Position numbers and translations under genes: made by a program. Positions 8,642-16,950 of a DNA stretch of 64,000 bases are shown here, one piece after another. The notes under the pieces were generated by a model. It did not search any database. It was not told where the DNA came from and worked only from the letters and a program-made list of their open reading frames with translations. Position 1 is the first letter of the stretch, and every line of letters begins with the position of its first letter. The DNA is from Devosia sp. (GTDB lineage: Bacteria; Pseudomonadota; Alphaproteobacteria; Rhizobiales; Devosiaceae). The DNA lies in the NCBI RefSeq assembly GCF_017307495.1, contig NZ_JAFKHE010000012.1, forward strand, positions 489,277 to 553,276. Reading direction: 5' to 3'.

Positions 8642-8965
8642 TCAGGGGTCCTGGGCGGAGCTCGGGGCGAGCGTGACCTTCATTCCATCCAGATCGTCGG
8701 ACAGCAGGATCTGGCAGCTGAGCCGCGAGTTCGGCTTCTTGTCGAGCGTCGAGTAGAGCAGGTCTTCCTCGTCGTCGCTGGGCGGGGTGAGCCGGTCGAA
8801 CCAGGCCTCATCCACATAGACGTGGCAGGTGGCGCAGGAACAGGCGCCGCCGCACTCGGCCCTGATGTTCAGGCCCCAGTCGCGGATCACTTCCATCGTG
8901 CGCCAGCCCTCGAGCCCCTCGAGCTCGTGTTCGACGCCGGACTGGTCGGTGACGTGGATCTTCAT
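8642..8965 (-). CDS. [2Fe-2S] ferredoxin, last gene of the sulfite reductase region
   Basis: This 107-residue adrenodoxin/plant-type ferredoxin has cluster ligands in CGGACSCATC (residues 38-47) and the distal Cys in SRLSCQI. The family tail DLDGMKVTLAP is present. It carries one electron at a time between a reductase and an oxidoreductase. It lies downstream of a ferredoxin-NADP reductase gene on the same strand, so it is a candidate donor for the sulfite and APS reductases encoded further upstream. A 152-bp gap with a repeat separates it from the reductase gene, so cotranscription is uncertain. A paralogue with a similar motif is at 15794-16114. Confidence 0.9.
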   Translation of the reverse strand: MKIHVTDQSGVEHELEGLEGWRTMEVIRDWGLNIRAECGGACSCATCHVYVDEAWFDRLTPPSDDEEDLLYSTLDKKPNSRLSCQILLSDDLDGMKVTLAPSSAQDP

Positions 8966-9002
8966 TGGCTGGATTGGTCCCGCTTGCTGAGCGCGTCCTA
9001 TT

Positions 9003-9115
9003 ACCACCGGGTCACTCCCGCGAATGCAGGAATCTCGGTTCTGGTTTCCGCCGCGCCATCCCAAACGAAGATCCCCGCTTTCGCGAGGATAACAGCGAAG
9101 GCGGGGCGCGCGTCA
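9003..9115. repeat. REP-like intergenic palindrome, copy 1
   Basis: Between the ferredoxin and reductase genes lies an approximately 110-bp element. It begins GGGTCACTCCCGCGAATGC and ends with a complementary CCCCGCTTTCGCGAGG segment. The same layout (GTCA-CCC-GCGAA stem near one end, inverted copy near the other) recurs at 10190-10285 and 22183-22285. This suggests a dispersed, possibly mobile, extragenic palindrome family. Confidence 0.6.
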
Positions 9116-9117
9116 GA

Positions 9118-10185
<1,068 letters not shown>

Positions 10186-10189
10186 TCAC

Positions 10190-10285
10190 TCGGATGTCAT
10201 CCCTGCGCAAGCAGGGACCCATTTCCCGGCTCGCGCTGGCGGCCCCATGGACCCCTGCTTTCGCAGGGGTGACACCGGGGTTATG
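10190..10285. repeat. REP-like intergenic palindrome, copy 2
   Basis: A roughly 95-bp element begins GATGTCATCCCTGCGCAAGC and ends GCTTTCGCAGGGGTGACACC. Its ends are imperfect inverted copies (GTCA-CCCTGC against GCAGGG-TGAC). It sits between the reductase gene and the APS-reductase fusion gene, inside an otherwise co-directional cluster, and resembles the elements at 9003-9115 and 22183-22285. Confidence 0.65.
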
Positions 10286-10291
10286 GCGGGT

Positions 10292-11578
10292 TCAGGCGTT
10301 CTCCACTGCCCGGCGACGCAGGAACGGCCGGGTGCCCAGGGGAATCTCGGTGAGCCCCACTGGCTGATAGAAGATATCCACCGTCGCCAGTTTGCCTTCG
10401 ATCAAAGCCTTTTTCGTCGGCTCGTGCCTGACGACGAAGGCGGTGATGCCGCAGCGGCGCATATGCGAGATCTGGTCATGCAGTACGTCGCCGACGGCGC
10501 GCAGCTCGCCCTTGTAGCCATAGCGCTCGACCAGCAGGCGTGCCGACGAGTAGCCGCGGCCATCGGTAAAGGCCGGGAAGTTGATGGCGATCGAAACGAA
10601 GCGATCAAGGTCGCCCCTGGCCAGCTCGACCTTGTCGCCCGGCGACACCAGCAGGCCGAGCGGATGCGGGTTGGCCAGCACGGCGTCGCGGTTGTCGAGG
10701 AACACCGGCAGCGGGATGTGCGTGTAGCGGGCCGCAGCCGGGTCGTCGCCCTCGACCCACGGACGGAACGGATCGGCGATGAACTTGCCGTCCTTGAAGA
10801 GGTTCAGTTCCTGGGCGGCCATGGGCTTGGCGATGGCTCCGTTGAAATCGAAGTGGATGCCGCACTCTTTCTTGTTGAGCCCGCGCCAGCGGCCGGCTCG
10901 GGGATCCTCGCCCTCGGCCACCACGCTCGTGCACGGCGCGCAACCGATGGACTTGTAGCCCTTAGAATAGAGCGGATGCTCGGGCAACCCATACTTGAGC
11001 TTGTAGGCCGTGATGTCGGCATCGGAGAAATAGGCCAGCGGATTGACCTTGATGCGGTCGTCGGCGGTCAGCTCGAAATGCGGCAGCACGCCGCGCTCGG
11101 CGGTCTGGAAGCGCTTGCGGCCGGTGACCCAGCCGCCGAGGCCGGAGACCCTGGCGTCGAGCGGCTCGGTCTTCCTGATGTGGCAGCAGGAGTCCGGGTC
11201 GGTCTCCCACAGGTCGCCGCCCGCATCGAAGCGCGCGACATCGCTCGGGTCGGGATGCAGGGCGATGACGTTGGCGAGGCCCAGATGGCGCTTGAGCGTC
11301 TCGACATAGGCCAGCGTCTCGGGAAAGTGCTTGCCGGTTTCGAGGAAATAGACCGGCAGCGTCCTGTCGACCTCTGCGACCATGTGCAGCAGCACCACCG
11401 AGTCCGCCCCGAAGGACGAAACGATGGCGATGTCGCCGGGCAACAGCTCGGTGACCGCCTGGCGCAGCACGCCGGCGCCGTCCATCTCGTCGAACATGCC
11501 GTTGAGCGACATGATGCCAAGCTGGCGCAGCTTGTCCGGCTTATGCTGGCGAATGGGCGAAAGCGCGAGATCAAGCAT
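10292..11578 (-). CDS. cysH: Assimilatory APS/PAPS reductase fused to a DUF934 domain
   Basis: This 428-residue protein reduces activated sulfate to sulfite. Residues 1-250 are a CysH domain with the PP-loop IVSSFGADSVVLLHM, the dicysteine CCHIRKTEPLD, CAPCTS and the catalytic RGLNKKECGIH. The CC plus CxxC pair marks the [4Fe-4S] type that uses APS. From about residue 262 (LFKDGKFIADPFRPW) a complete DUF934 domain follows to the end (YSSARLLVERYGYKGELRAVGDVLHDQISHM). These are usually separate neighbouring genes; here one frame covers both. An internal ATG at 10822 could allow separate DUF934 translation. The start overlaps the sulfite reductase gene by 8 bp. Confidence 0.93.
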   Translation of the reverse strand: MLDLALSPIRQHKPDKLRQLGIMSLNGMFDEMDGAGVLRQAVTELLPGDIAIVSSFGADSVVLLHMVAEVDRTLPVYFLETGKHFPETLAYVETLKRHLGLANVIALHPDPSDVARFDAGGDLWETDPDSCCHIRKTEPLDARVSGLGGWVTGRKRFQTAERGVLPHFELTADDRIKVNPLAYFSDADITAYKLKYGLPEHPLYSKGYKSIGCAPCTSVVAEGEDPRAGRWRGLNKKECGIHFDFNGAIAKPMAAQELNLFKDGKFIADPFRPWVEGDDPAAARYTHIPLPVFLDNRDAVLANPHPLGLLVSPGDKVELARGDLDRFVSIAINFPAFTDGRGYSSARLLVERYGYKGELRAVGDVLHDQISHMRRCGITAFVVRHEPTKKALIEGKLATVDIFYQPVGLTEIPLGTRPFLRRRAVENA

Positions 11579-13229
11579 TGCCGTACAGGGCCTCCTTGAA
11601 CGGCTCCTTGCCGAGGCGCCGGTAGGCCGTGATGAAGGGCTCGTCGGCACTGGTGCGCCTGGCGATGTAGGTATCGACCAGCCGCTCGATGGCGTCCGGC
11701 ACGGCGTCGGCGACGAAGCCGTGGCCGAGGATGTCGCCGATGGCGGCGTTCTCCGTGGCGTCACCGCCGACGGTGATCTGGTACAGCTCAGTGCCCTTCT
11801 TCTCGACCCCGAGGATGCCGATATGGCCGACGTGGTGGTGGCCGCAGGCGTTGATGCAGCCTGAAATCTTGATCTTCAGGTCGCCGATCTCGGCCTGCCG
11901 CTCGGGGCTCTGGAACTTGCGCGTCAGTTCCTGCGCCAGCGGGATGGAGCGGGCGTTGGCCAGCGCGCAGAAGTCGAGGCCGGGGCAGCAGATGATGTCG
12001 GTGATCTGGCCGGCATTGCCGTCGGCGAGGCCCTGATCGACCAGCGCGGCGTAGACGGCCGGCAGGTCGGTGACCTTGACATGCGGCAGGACGATGTTCT
12101 GCTCGTGGCTGACGCGCAGCTCATTGGCCGAGTAGCGCTCGGCGAGGTCGGCGATCGCATCCATCTGGGTGTCGGTGGCATCGCCCGGGGCGCCGCCGAC
12201 CGGCTTGAGCGAGATGGTCACCGAGACATAGCCCGGCTGGCGGTGGGCATTCAGGTTGCGCTCGAGCCAGCGGCCATAGGGCGGGTTGACGATCTTCTCC
12301 CGGGCCACGTCGACGGTGGTCTGGTTGACCAGCTCGTAGTCCGGCTGGGCGAAGTAGCGGGTGATGCGATCGAGCTCTTCCTGCGGGAGGGTCAGCACGC
12401 CGCCCTTCAGGTGGGCGAACTCTTCCTCCACCTGCTGCCGGATCGAGTCGAGCCCCTCCTCGTGCACGAGGATCTTGATGCGGGCCTTGAACTTGTTGTC
12501 GCGGCGACCGTAGCGGTTGTAGACGCGCAGGATGCTCTCCAGATAGGCGAGCAGGTGCTCATGCGGCACGAAGCCGGAGATCATCTTGCCGATCATCGGC
12601 GTGCGGCCGAGACCGCCGCCAACCCAGACCTGCCAGCCGATCTCCCCGAGCTTGCTGGTCGTCGCCTGCAGGCCGATGTCGTGGAAGCGGATCGCGGCCC
12701 GGTCCGCCGTCGCGCCGGTCATGGCGATCTTGAACTTGCGCGGCAGGTAGCTGAACTCGGGGTGCAGGGAGGACCACTGGCGCAGGATCTCGGCAACCGG
12801 GCGCGGATCGATGATCTCGTCGGCTGCGGCGCCGGCGAACTGGTCCGTCGTGATGTTGCGTATGCAGTTGCCCGAGGTCTGGATGGAGTGCATCTCGACC
12901 GAGGCGAGGTCCGCGAGGATCCTGGGCACGTCGCGCAGCTTGGGCCAGTTGAACTGGATGTTCTGGCGCGTGGTGAAGTGGCCGTAGCCGCGGTCGTAGG
13001 TCCGCGCGATATGGGCCAGCATCCGCATCTGGCGCGCGTTCATCGTGCCGTAGGGCACGGCGATGCGCAGCATGTAGGCATGCAGCTGCAGGTAGAGGCC
13101 GTTCATCAGCCTGAGCGGACGGAACTGGTCCTCGTTGAGATCGCCGGTCAGGCGGCGAGCCACCTGGTCGGAGAACTGCGCCGTGCGTTCCTGCACGAAC
13201 GCGGCGTCGAACTCGTCATATCGATACAT
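11571..13229 (-). CDS. cysI: Ferredoxin-type nitrite/sulfite reductase hemoprotein
   Basis: The 552-residue protein reduces sulfite to sulfide with six electrons, using siroheme coupled to a [4Fe-4S] cluster. Two ferrite-type half domains are visible: MRMLAHIARTYDRGYGHFTTRQNIQFNW near the N-terminus and LRVSHEQNIVLPHV near residue 370. The cluster and siroheme cysteines are in CCPGLDFC and in SGCINACGHH. A role in sulfite rather than nitrite reduction follows from the operon, which holds siroheme synthase and CysH. The start overlaps the end of the DUF2849 gene by 14 bp, indicating coupling. Confidence 0.93.
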   Translation of the reverse strand: MYRYDEFDAAFVQERTAQFSDQVARRLTGDLNEDQFRPLRLMNGLYLQLHAYMLRIAVPYGTMNARQMRMLAHIARTYDRGYGHFTTRQNIQFNWPKLRDVPRILADLASVEMHSIQTSGNCIRNITTDQFAGAAADEIIDPRPVAEILRQWSSLHPEFSYLPRKFKIAMTGATADRAAIRFHDIGLQATTSKLGEIGWQVWVGGGLGRTPMIGKMISGFVPHEHLLAYLESILRVYNRYGRRDNKFKARIKILVHEEGLDSIRQQVEEEFAHLKGGVLTLPQEELDRITRYFAQPDYELVNQTTVDVAREKIVNPPYGRWLERNLNAHRQPGYVSVTISLKPVGGAPGDATDTQMDAIADLAERYSANELRVSHEQNIVLPHVKVTDLPAVYAALVDQGLADGNAGQITDIICCPGLDFCALANARSIPLAQELTRKFQSPERQAEIGDLKIKISGCINACGHHHVGHIGILGVEKKGTELYQITVGGDATENAAIGDILGHGFVADAVPDAIERLVDTYIARRTSADEPFITAYRRLGKEPFKEALYGNA

Positions 13230-13530
13230 GGCCGTCCTCGTCGAGATGCTGGCGGTCGAAGCGCGGCGCCGTCGGACCCTCGGCGCGGATGCGCTCGCGG
13301 ATGCGGTCGGGGTAGATGATCCCGTCGCGCAGCGTCACGGTTTCGACCTCCAGGGAGACAATGCGCAGGGTCTTCCTGGTGGCGGCGAGCGCGGCTTCCC
13401 TGGCCTCCAGGTCCTCGTTGCCGAAGATCCGGGCCTGTTGAAGTTCCTCGACCCAACGGCCGTCGCGGTCGAGATAGACCGTAGCGCCGCTCATCAGCTC
13501 GTTGCCGGTGAGGATTTCCATGATCGTCAT
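13216..13530 (-). CDS. DUF2849 protein of the sulfite reductase operon
   Basis: This 104-residue acidic soluble protein corresponds to DUF2849, a family found in alphaproteobacteria between siroheme synthase and sulfite reductase genes. Visible features are an N-terminal ILTGNELMSGATVYLDRDGRWVEELQQARIF and a central helix DLEAREAALAATRKTLRIVSLEV. No cofactor motif is evident. It overlaps cysG by ATGA and the sulfite reductase gene by 14 bp, so it is part of the operon. An accessory role in sulfite reductase maturation or electron transfer is a guess from context. Confidence 0.85.
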   Translation of the reverse strand: MTIMEILTGNELMSGATVYLDRDGRWVEELQQARIFGNEDLEAREAALAATRKTLRIVSLEVETVTLRDGIIYPDRIRERIRAEGPTAPRFDRQHLDEDGHVSI

Positions 13531-14918
13531 GCCACCTTGAATTGCGAGCGCGCGATCTCGATCGCTCCGCTCCAGTCGCCATGAGCGATCGCCTCGCCCA
13601 CGAAAATGATCGCAGGGCCGTCCTCGAGCGCGGCGTCGCCACTGGCGAGGCTGCCGAGCGTGCCGCGATAGAGAACCCGGTCCCTGCGCCCGGCCCGGAC
13701 CACGACACCCACCGGAATGTCAGCGCCTGCCCCTTCGGCGATCAGCCTGGCCGCCGTCTGGCCGGCCACCGACTTGCCCATGTAGAGCGCGAGGGTAAGA
13801 CCGGCAGAAGCGAGCGCCGCCCAGTGCCGCAACTCCTCCGACTCGGCCCCGTGCGCGGTCGCAAGAACGAAGCCGGTCGATATCTTGCGCAGCGTCACCG
13901 GGGTGGCCGTATCGGCCGCCGCCGCCAGCGCAGCAGTGACGCCCGGGACGACGTGATAGGCGATGCCGGCGGCGTTGAGCGCGTCGATCTCCTCGCCAGC
14001 GCGGCCGAAGACCATGGGGTCGCCGCCCTTGAGGCGGGCCACGCGCTTGCCCTGCTTGGCGAGCCGGACGATCAGGCCGTTGATCTCGGCCTGGGTGAAG
14101 GAGTGATGGCCCTTCTGCTTGCCCACGAGGATGCGCTCGGCATCGCGACGCCCCATCTCGACGGCCGCCGCCGGCACGAGGTGATCGTGCACGATCACGT
14201 CGGCCTCCTGCAGCAGCCGCTGGGCGCGCAGGGTCAACAGGTCTTCGGCGCCCGGACCGGCGCCGATCAGCCAGACGACGCCGGGACTCTCGCCGTTCTC
14301 CACGTGTTGGGCCAGCAGGGCTTCCGCCTTCGGCATCCCCTGCCCGCGGATGAGTTCGGCCTCGACCTCGGGCGAGGTCACGAGTTCCTCGTAATAGCGC
14401 CGGGCCCGAGGTCCCTGGAGCAGCGCCGCAACCTTGTCGCGCATGGAACCGGCGAGACGGGCCATCGCGCCGAGGTTTGGCGACAGCGCGGCCTCGATGC
14501 GGGCGCGGATCAGCCGCGCCAGTACCGGCGCATCGCCTTCGGAGGCGACAGCGATGGTGATGGGGGCGCGGTCGATGATCGCGGGGGTGTAGAAGTCGCA
14601 CTCCTCCGGGACGTCGACGACGTTGAGCGGGATTTTCGCAGCGCGCGCAGCCACTTTCGCAGCCGCGCCATCGGGACCGTGGTCGGCGACAAAAACCAGC
14701 GCCGCGCCGACGAGGTCGGCAGGCTCGAACCCGCGCGGCAGCAACGTCACCGGAAGTCCTGAGAAATCAACCTCGAAGGTCCGGGATATAATGACTACCA
14801 ATGCAGTAGTCTTAATGGCCAACCGGGCTTTGTTGAGGGCTTCTTCTCCACCGCCGACGATGACGATGCGCTGACCCTCGACCTTGTAGCTGACAGGAAA
14901 TGTTGTCAGTTCACCCAT
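13527..14918 (-). CDS. cysG: Siroheme synthase (uroporphyrinogen methyltransferase / precorrin-2 dehydrogenase-ferrochelatase)
   Basis: This 463-residue bifunctional enzyme makes siroheme for sulfite reductase. Residues 1-150 are the CysG_N dehydrogenase/chelatase domain with VEGQRIVIVGGGEEALNKARLA. A dimerisation segment follows, and from about 210 there is a SUMT domain with VWLIGAGPGAEDLLTLRAQRLLQEADVIVHDHLV, RLKGGDPMVFGRAGEE and VVPGVTAALAAAA. ATG 14918 has a GAAAGG ribosome site and gives the family N-terminus; an upstream in-frame ATG at 14945 lacks one. It is the first gene of the sulfur operon, preceded by a 23-bp palindrome. Confidence 0.94.
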   Translation of the reverse strand: MGELTTFPVSYKVEGQRIVIVGGGEEALNKARLAIKTTALVVIISRTFEVDFSGLPVTLLPRGFEPADLVGAALVFVADHGPDGAAAKVAARAAKIPLNVVDVPEECDFYTPAIIDRAPITIAVASEGDAPVLARLIRARIEAALSPNLGAMARLAGSMRDKVAALLQGPRARRYYEELVTSPEVEAELIRGQGMPKAEALLAQHVENGESPGVVWLIGAGPGAEDLLTLRAQRLLQEADVIVHDHLVPAAAVEMGRRDAERILVGKQKGHHSFTQAEINGLIVRLAKQGKRVARLKGGDPMVFGRAGEEIDALNAAGIAYHVVPGVTAALAAAADTATPVTLRKISTGFVLATAHGAESEELRHWAALASAGLTLALYMGKSVAGQTAARLIAEGAGADIPVGVVVRAGRRDRVLYRGTLGSLASGDAALEDGPAIIFVGEAIAHGDWSGAIEIARSQFKVA

Positions 14919-14967
14919 TGTCTGCCTTTCGGTGGCCGGATACATACGCGCAACCACAGATGCGGAC

Positions 14968-14990
14968 AAGCTATTGAAATTCAATAGCTT
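14968..14990. promoter_or_regulatory. 23-bp perfect palindrome upstream of cysG (operator candidate)
   Basis: Two 11-base arms (AAGCTATTGAA and its complement) flank a single central base, 50 bp upstream of the cysG start. The AT-rich perfect dyad stands out in 66% GC DNA and sits where a repressor or activator of the operon would bind. The binding protein cannot be told from the sequence. Confidence 0.6.
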
Positions 14991-15092
14991 TAATGTTTCC
15001 CGCCGGGGTCGCGGATTAGAATTGCATTGAGGGGGAATAGCCGAGCCGGCGAAAAGAATCCACGGCCGCGATGCCGCGCGCAATGGCGGTGC

Positions 15093-15473
15093 CTAGAGCA
15101 CGCTCCGGACGTCGGTTTGGGAGAAGTCGTCGCCGACGAAGAGGAGGGAGCAGTCGAGCTGCCTGGCGGCCACGTAGGAGAAGCAATCGCCGAAATTCAG
15201 CTTGGCGGGATGCCGTCCCCTTCCCCAGCGCCGATACGCTTCAAGCGCAATCCAGGAAGCATCAGCATCGACTGGATGGACCTTGAGCTCCAGCGCCTCG
15301 ATCAGGTCCTCGATGCCAACGAGCCCCTTTCGTTCACATGAGACGAATGCCTCGACGAGCGTGCCAGCGGAGATGTACCTGTCACTGTCAGAGGCCAGTG
15401 CGGTGAGGCACATTTCGCGCTCCGGTTCGCCAATGATTATGGCGAGAAGTACCGAAGTATCGACGACGATCAC
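15093..15473 (-). CDS. vapC: VapC-type PIN-domain toxin (predicted RNase)
   Basis: The 126-residue PIN-domain protein has the expected acidic residues: Asp5 in VVDTSVLLAII, Glu41 in TLVEAF, and Asp96 and Asp115 in NFGDCFSYVAA and LLFVGDDF. It should act as a Mg-dependent RNase that cuts tRNA or rRNA when freed from its antitoxin. It starts with GTG at 15473, overlapping the antitoxin stop by four bases, the usual toxin-antitoxin arrangement. The segment downstream to cysG holds only the palindrome. Confidence 0.9.
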   Translation of the reverse strand: MIVVDTSVLLAIIIGEPEREMCLTALASDSDRYISAGTLVEAFVSCERKGLVGIEDLIEALELKVHPVDADASWIALEAYRRWGRGRHPAKLNFGDCFSYVAARQLDCSLLFVGDDFSQTDVRSVL

Positions 15474-15733
15474 TTCGGCAGGCCGCCATCATCGTACATG
15501 TCATCATGGTTCGACGTAGGCAGTTCGCCGGGCTTGAACCTGGCGACGGCACGTCGAGTAATCTCGTCGATCAACGCCCGGTCGAGCTTACGAGGCACAG
15601 GCGTCGCGTCCGCAGCCGGAACAAGGCGGACTGCCGGTTTGCCGTGACGCGTCAACACCACGACCTCCCCACCCTCGGCGCGGCGAACCAGTTCGGTGAG
15701 CTGCGCCTTGGCTTCCGTAATAGGAACGTTCAT
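15470..15733 (-). CDS. vapB: Phd/VapB-type antitoxin
   Basis: The 87-residue protein begins MNVPITEAKAQLTELVRRAEGGEVVVLTRHGKPAVRLVP, the Phd/YefM-type DNA-binding and dimerisation domain. The variable C-terminal tail (about residues 45-87), rich in Asp/Arg, should wrap the toxin. It is coupled to vapC by a four-base overlap. It has no good ribosome site and is preceded by two TGGTCC/GGACCA dyads, consistent with autorepression. Confidence 0.9.
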   Translation of the reverse strand: MNVPITEAKAQLTELVRRAEGGEVVVLTRHGKPAVRLVPAADATPVPRKLDRALIDEITRRAVARFKPGELPTSNHDDMYDDGGLPK

Positions 15734-15740
15734 AGAAATC

Positions 15741-15784
15741 TGGTCCAGAATTATGGACCATTAATTTAGACCATTATATGGTCC
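15741..15784. promoter_or_regulatory. Paired TGGTCC dyads upstream of vapB (operator candidate)
   Basis: TGGTCC-N8-GGACCA occupies 15741-15760, and GACCAT-N3-ATGGTC occupies 15769-15783. Two related palindromes within 44 bp directly upstream of the antitoxin start are the expected layout for cooperative binding of the VapBC complex. The segment is AT-rich and also likely to hold the promoter. Confidence 0.65.
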
Positions 15785-15793
15785 AATTCAACC

Positions 15794-16186
<393 letters not shown>

Positions 16187-16220
16187 TCAGGCCCCAGCGC
16201 CCTAGGCGGATGCAGCCCGT

Positions 16221-16607
16221 TCAGTTGTCGACGATGAGCCCGGTAATGAAGTCCTGGCACTCGGCGACAGCCGAGCCTACCGCCCGGATGTGATGCGGGT
16301 CGATCGGATGCCCCTCACGCAGCGCGTCCTCGGCGTACTTGGCGAGGTCGCGGACATGCCAGGCGCCGATGCCGGCGGCGGCGCTCTTCAGAGTATGCAG
16401 GTGCCGTACAAGGTCCTCGGCGGTCTGCGCCTGCTCGATGCGGGACAGATAGACGCCGCTCATCTGCGAGTAGAGGCGGAGCACTTCCTCCCTGAGGCCG
16501 GGATCGCCCAGCGACTGCTGGTCCAGGTGCACCATGTCGATGGGGTCGCCCGTCAACTCGCGGGCCGATCCCGCCTGCCCCGCTCCGACCGCACTGTTCC
16601 TTGCCAT
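16221..16607 (-). CDS. Orphan histidine phosphotransfer (Hpt) domain protein
   Basis: The 128-residue protein is essentially one Hpt four-helix domain. The phosphoacceptor is the His of HLHTLKSAAAGIGAWHVRDLAKYAEDAL (about residues 69-96). The first 20 residues are a flexible tail. It lacks kinase or receiver domains and should relay phosphate between a hybrid kinase and a response regulator. It is divergent from the giant coiled-coil gene, with a CtrA-type box between them. No cognate kinase is encoded in the window. Confidence 0.85.
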   Translation of the reverse strand: MARNSAVGAGQAGSARELTGDPIDMVHLDQQSLGDPGLREEVLRLYSQMSGVYLSRIEQAQTAEDLVRHLHTLKSAAAGIGAWHVRDLAKYAEDALREGHPIDPHHIRAVGSAVAECQDFITGLIVDN

Positions 16608-16741
16608 TCCCGCCTGCCCTGTTGAGAGACTGCCCCCGGTTCCGGACGCTGCAGCAGGCTAGCGAGGGCGGATGAAGGGGCCGCCAAACGAATGTGGACA
16701 AGTTTATCGATGCCCTTAACCGGCCGCATTCCCACCAGAAA

Positions 16742-16756
16742 TTAACCCTGCGTTAA
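16742..16756. promoter_or_regulatory. CtrA-type box TTAA-N7-TTAA in the hpt / growth-pole gene intergenic region
   Basis: A perfect TTAA (16742-16745), seven bases, TTAA (16753-16756) lies in the 343-bp gap between the divergent Hpt and coiled-coil genes, 135 bp before the Hpt start and 195 bp before the coiled-coil start. This is the established consensus for the cell-cycle regulator CtrA. Apart from this box and the dyad at 16773-16797, I see no other structure in this gap. Confidence 0.6.
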
Positions 16757-16772
16757 GAATGCACTCGGTTTG

Positions 16773-16797
16773 CCTCAAATTGCATGTATGTTTGAGG
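16773..16797. promoter_or_regulatory. CCTCAAA-N11-TTTGAGG inverted repeat
   Basis: Seven-base perfect arms with an 11-base spacer sit 17 bp from the CtrA-type box in the same divergent intergenic region. It could be an operator for a second regulator. No regulator is suggested by the sequence. Confidence 0.4.
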
Positions 16798-16950
16798 TCC
16801 ACCTAGCGTGCGGCGGCGTGGGGCACAGGGTCGACTGCGGGGCTTTTGAATCGCATTTTACCCGATTTGGACGGCTAACCGGAACCCGGTCGGTGGTCCA
16901 ATGACAGCTCAGATCGCCTGCCGGTTGCCGAAGCGAGAGTTGTAAAGAGT

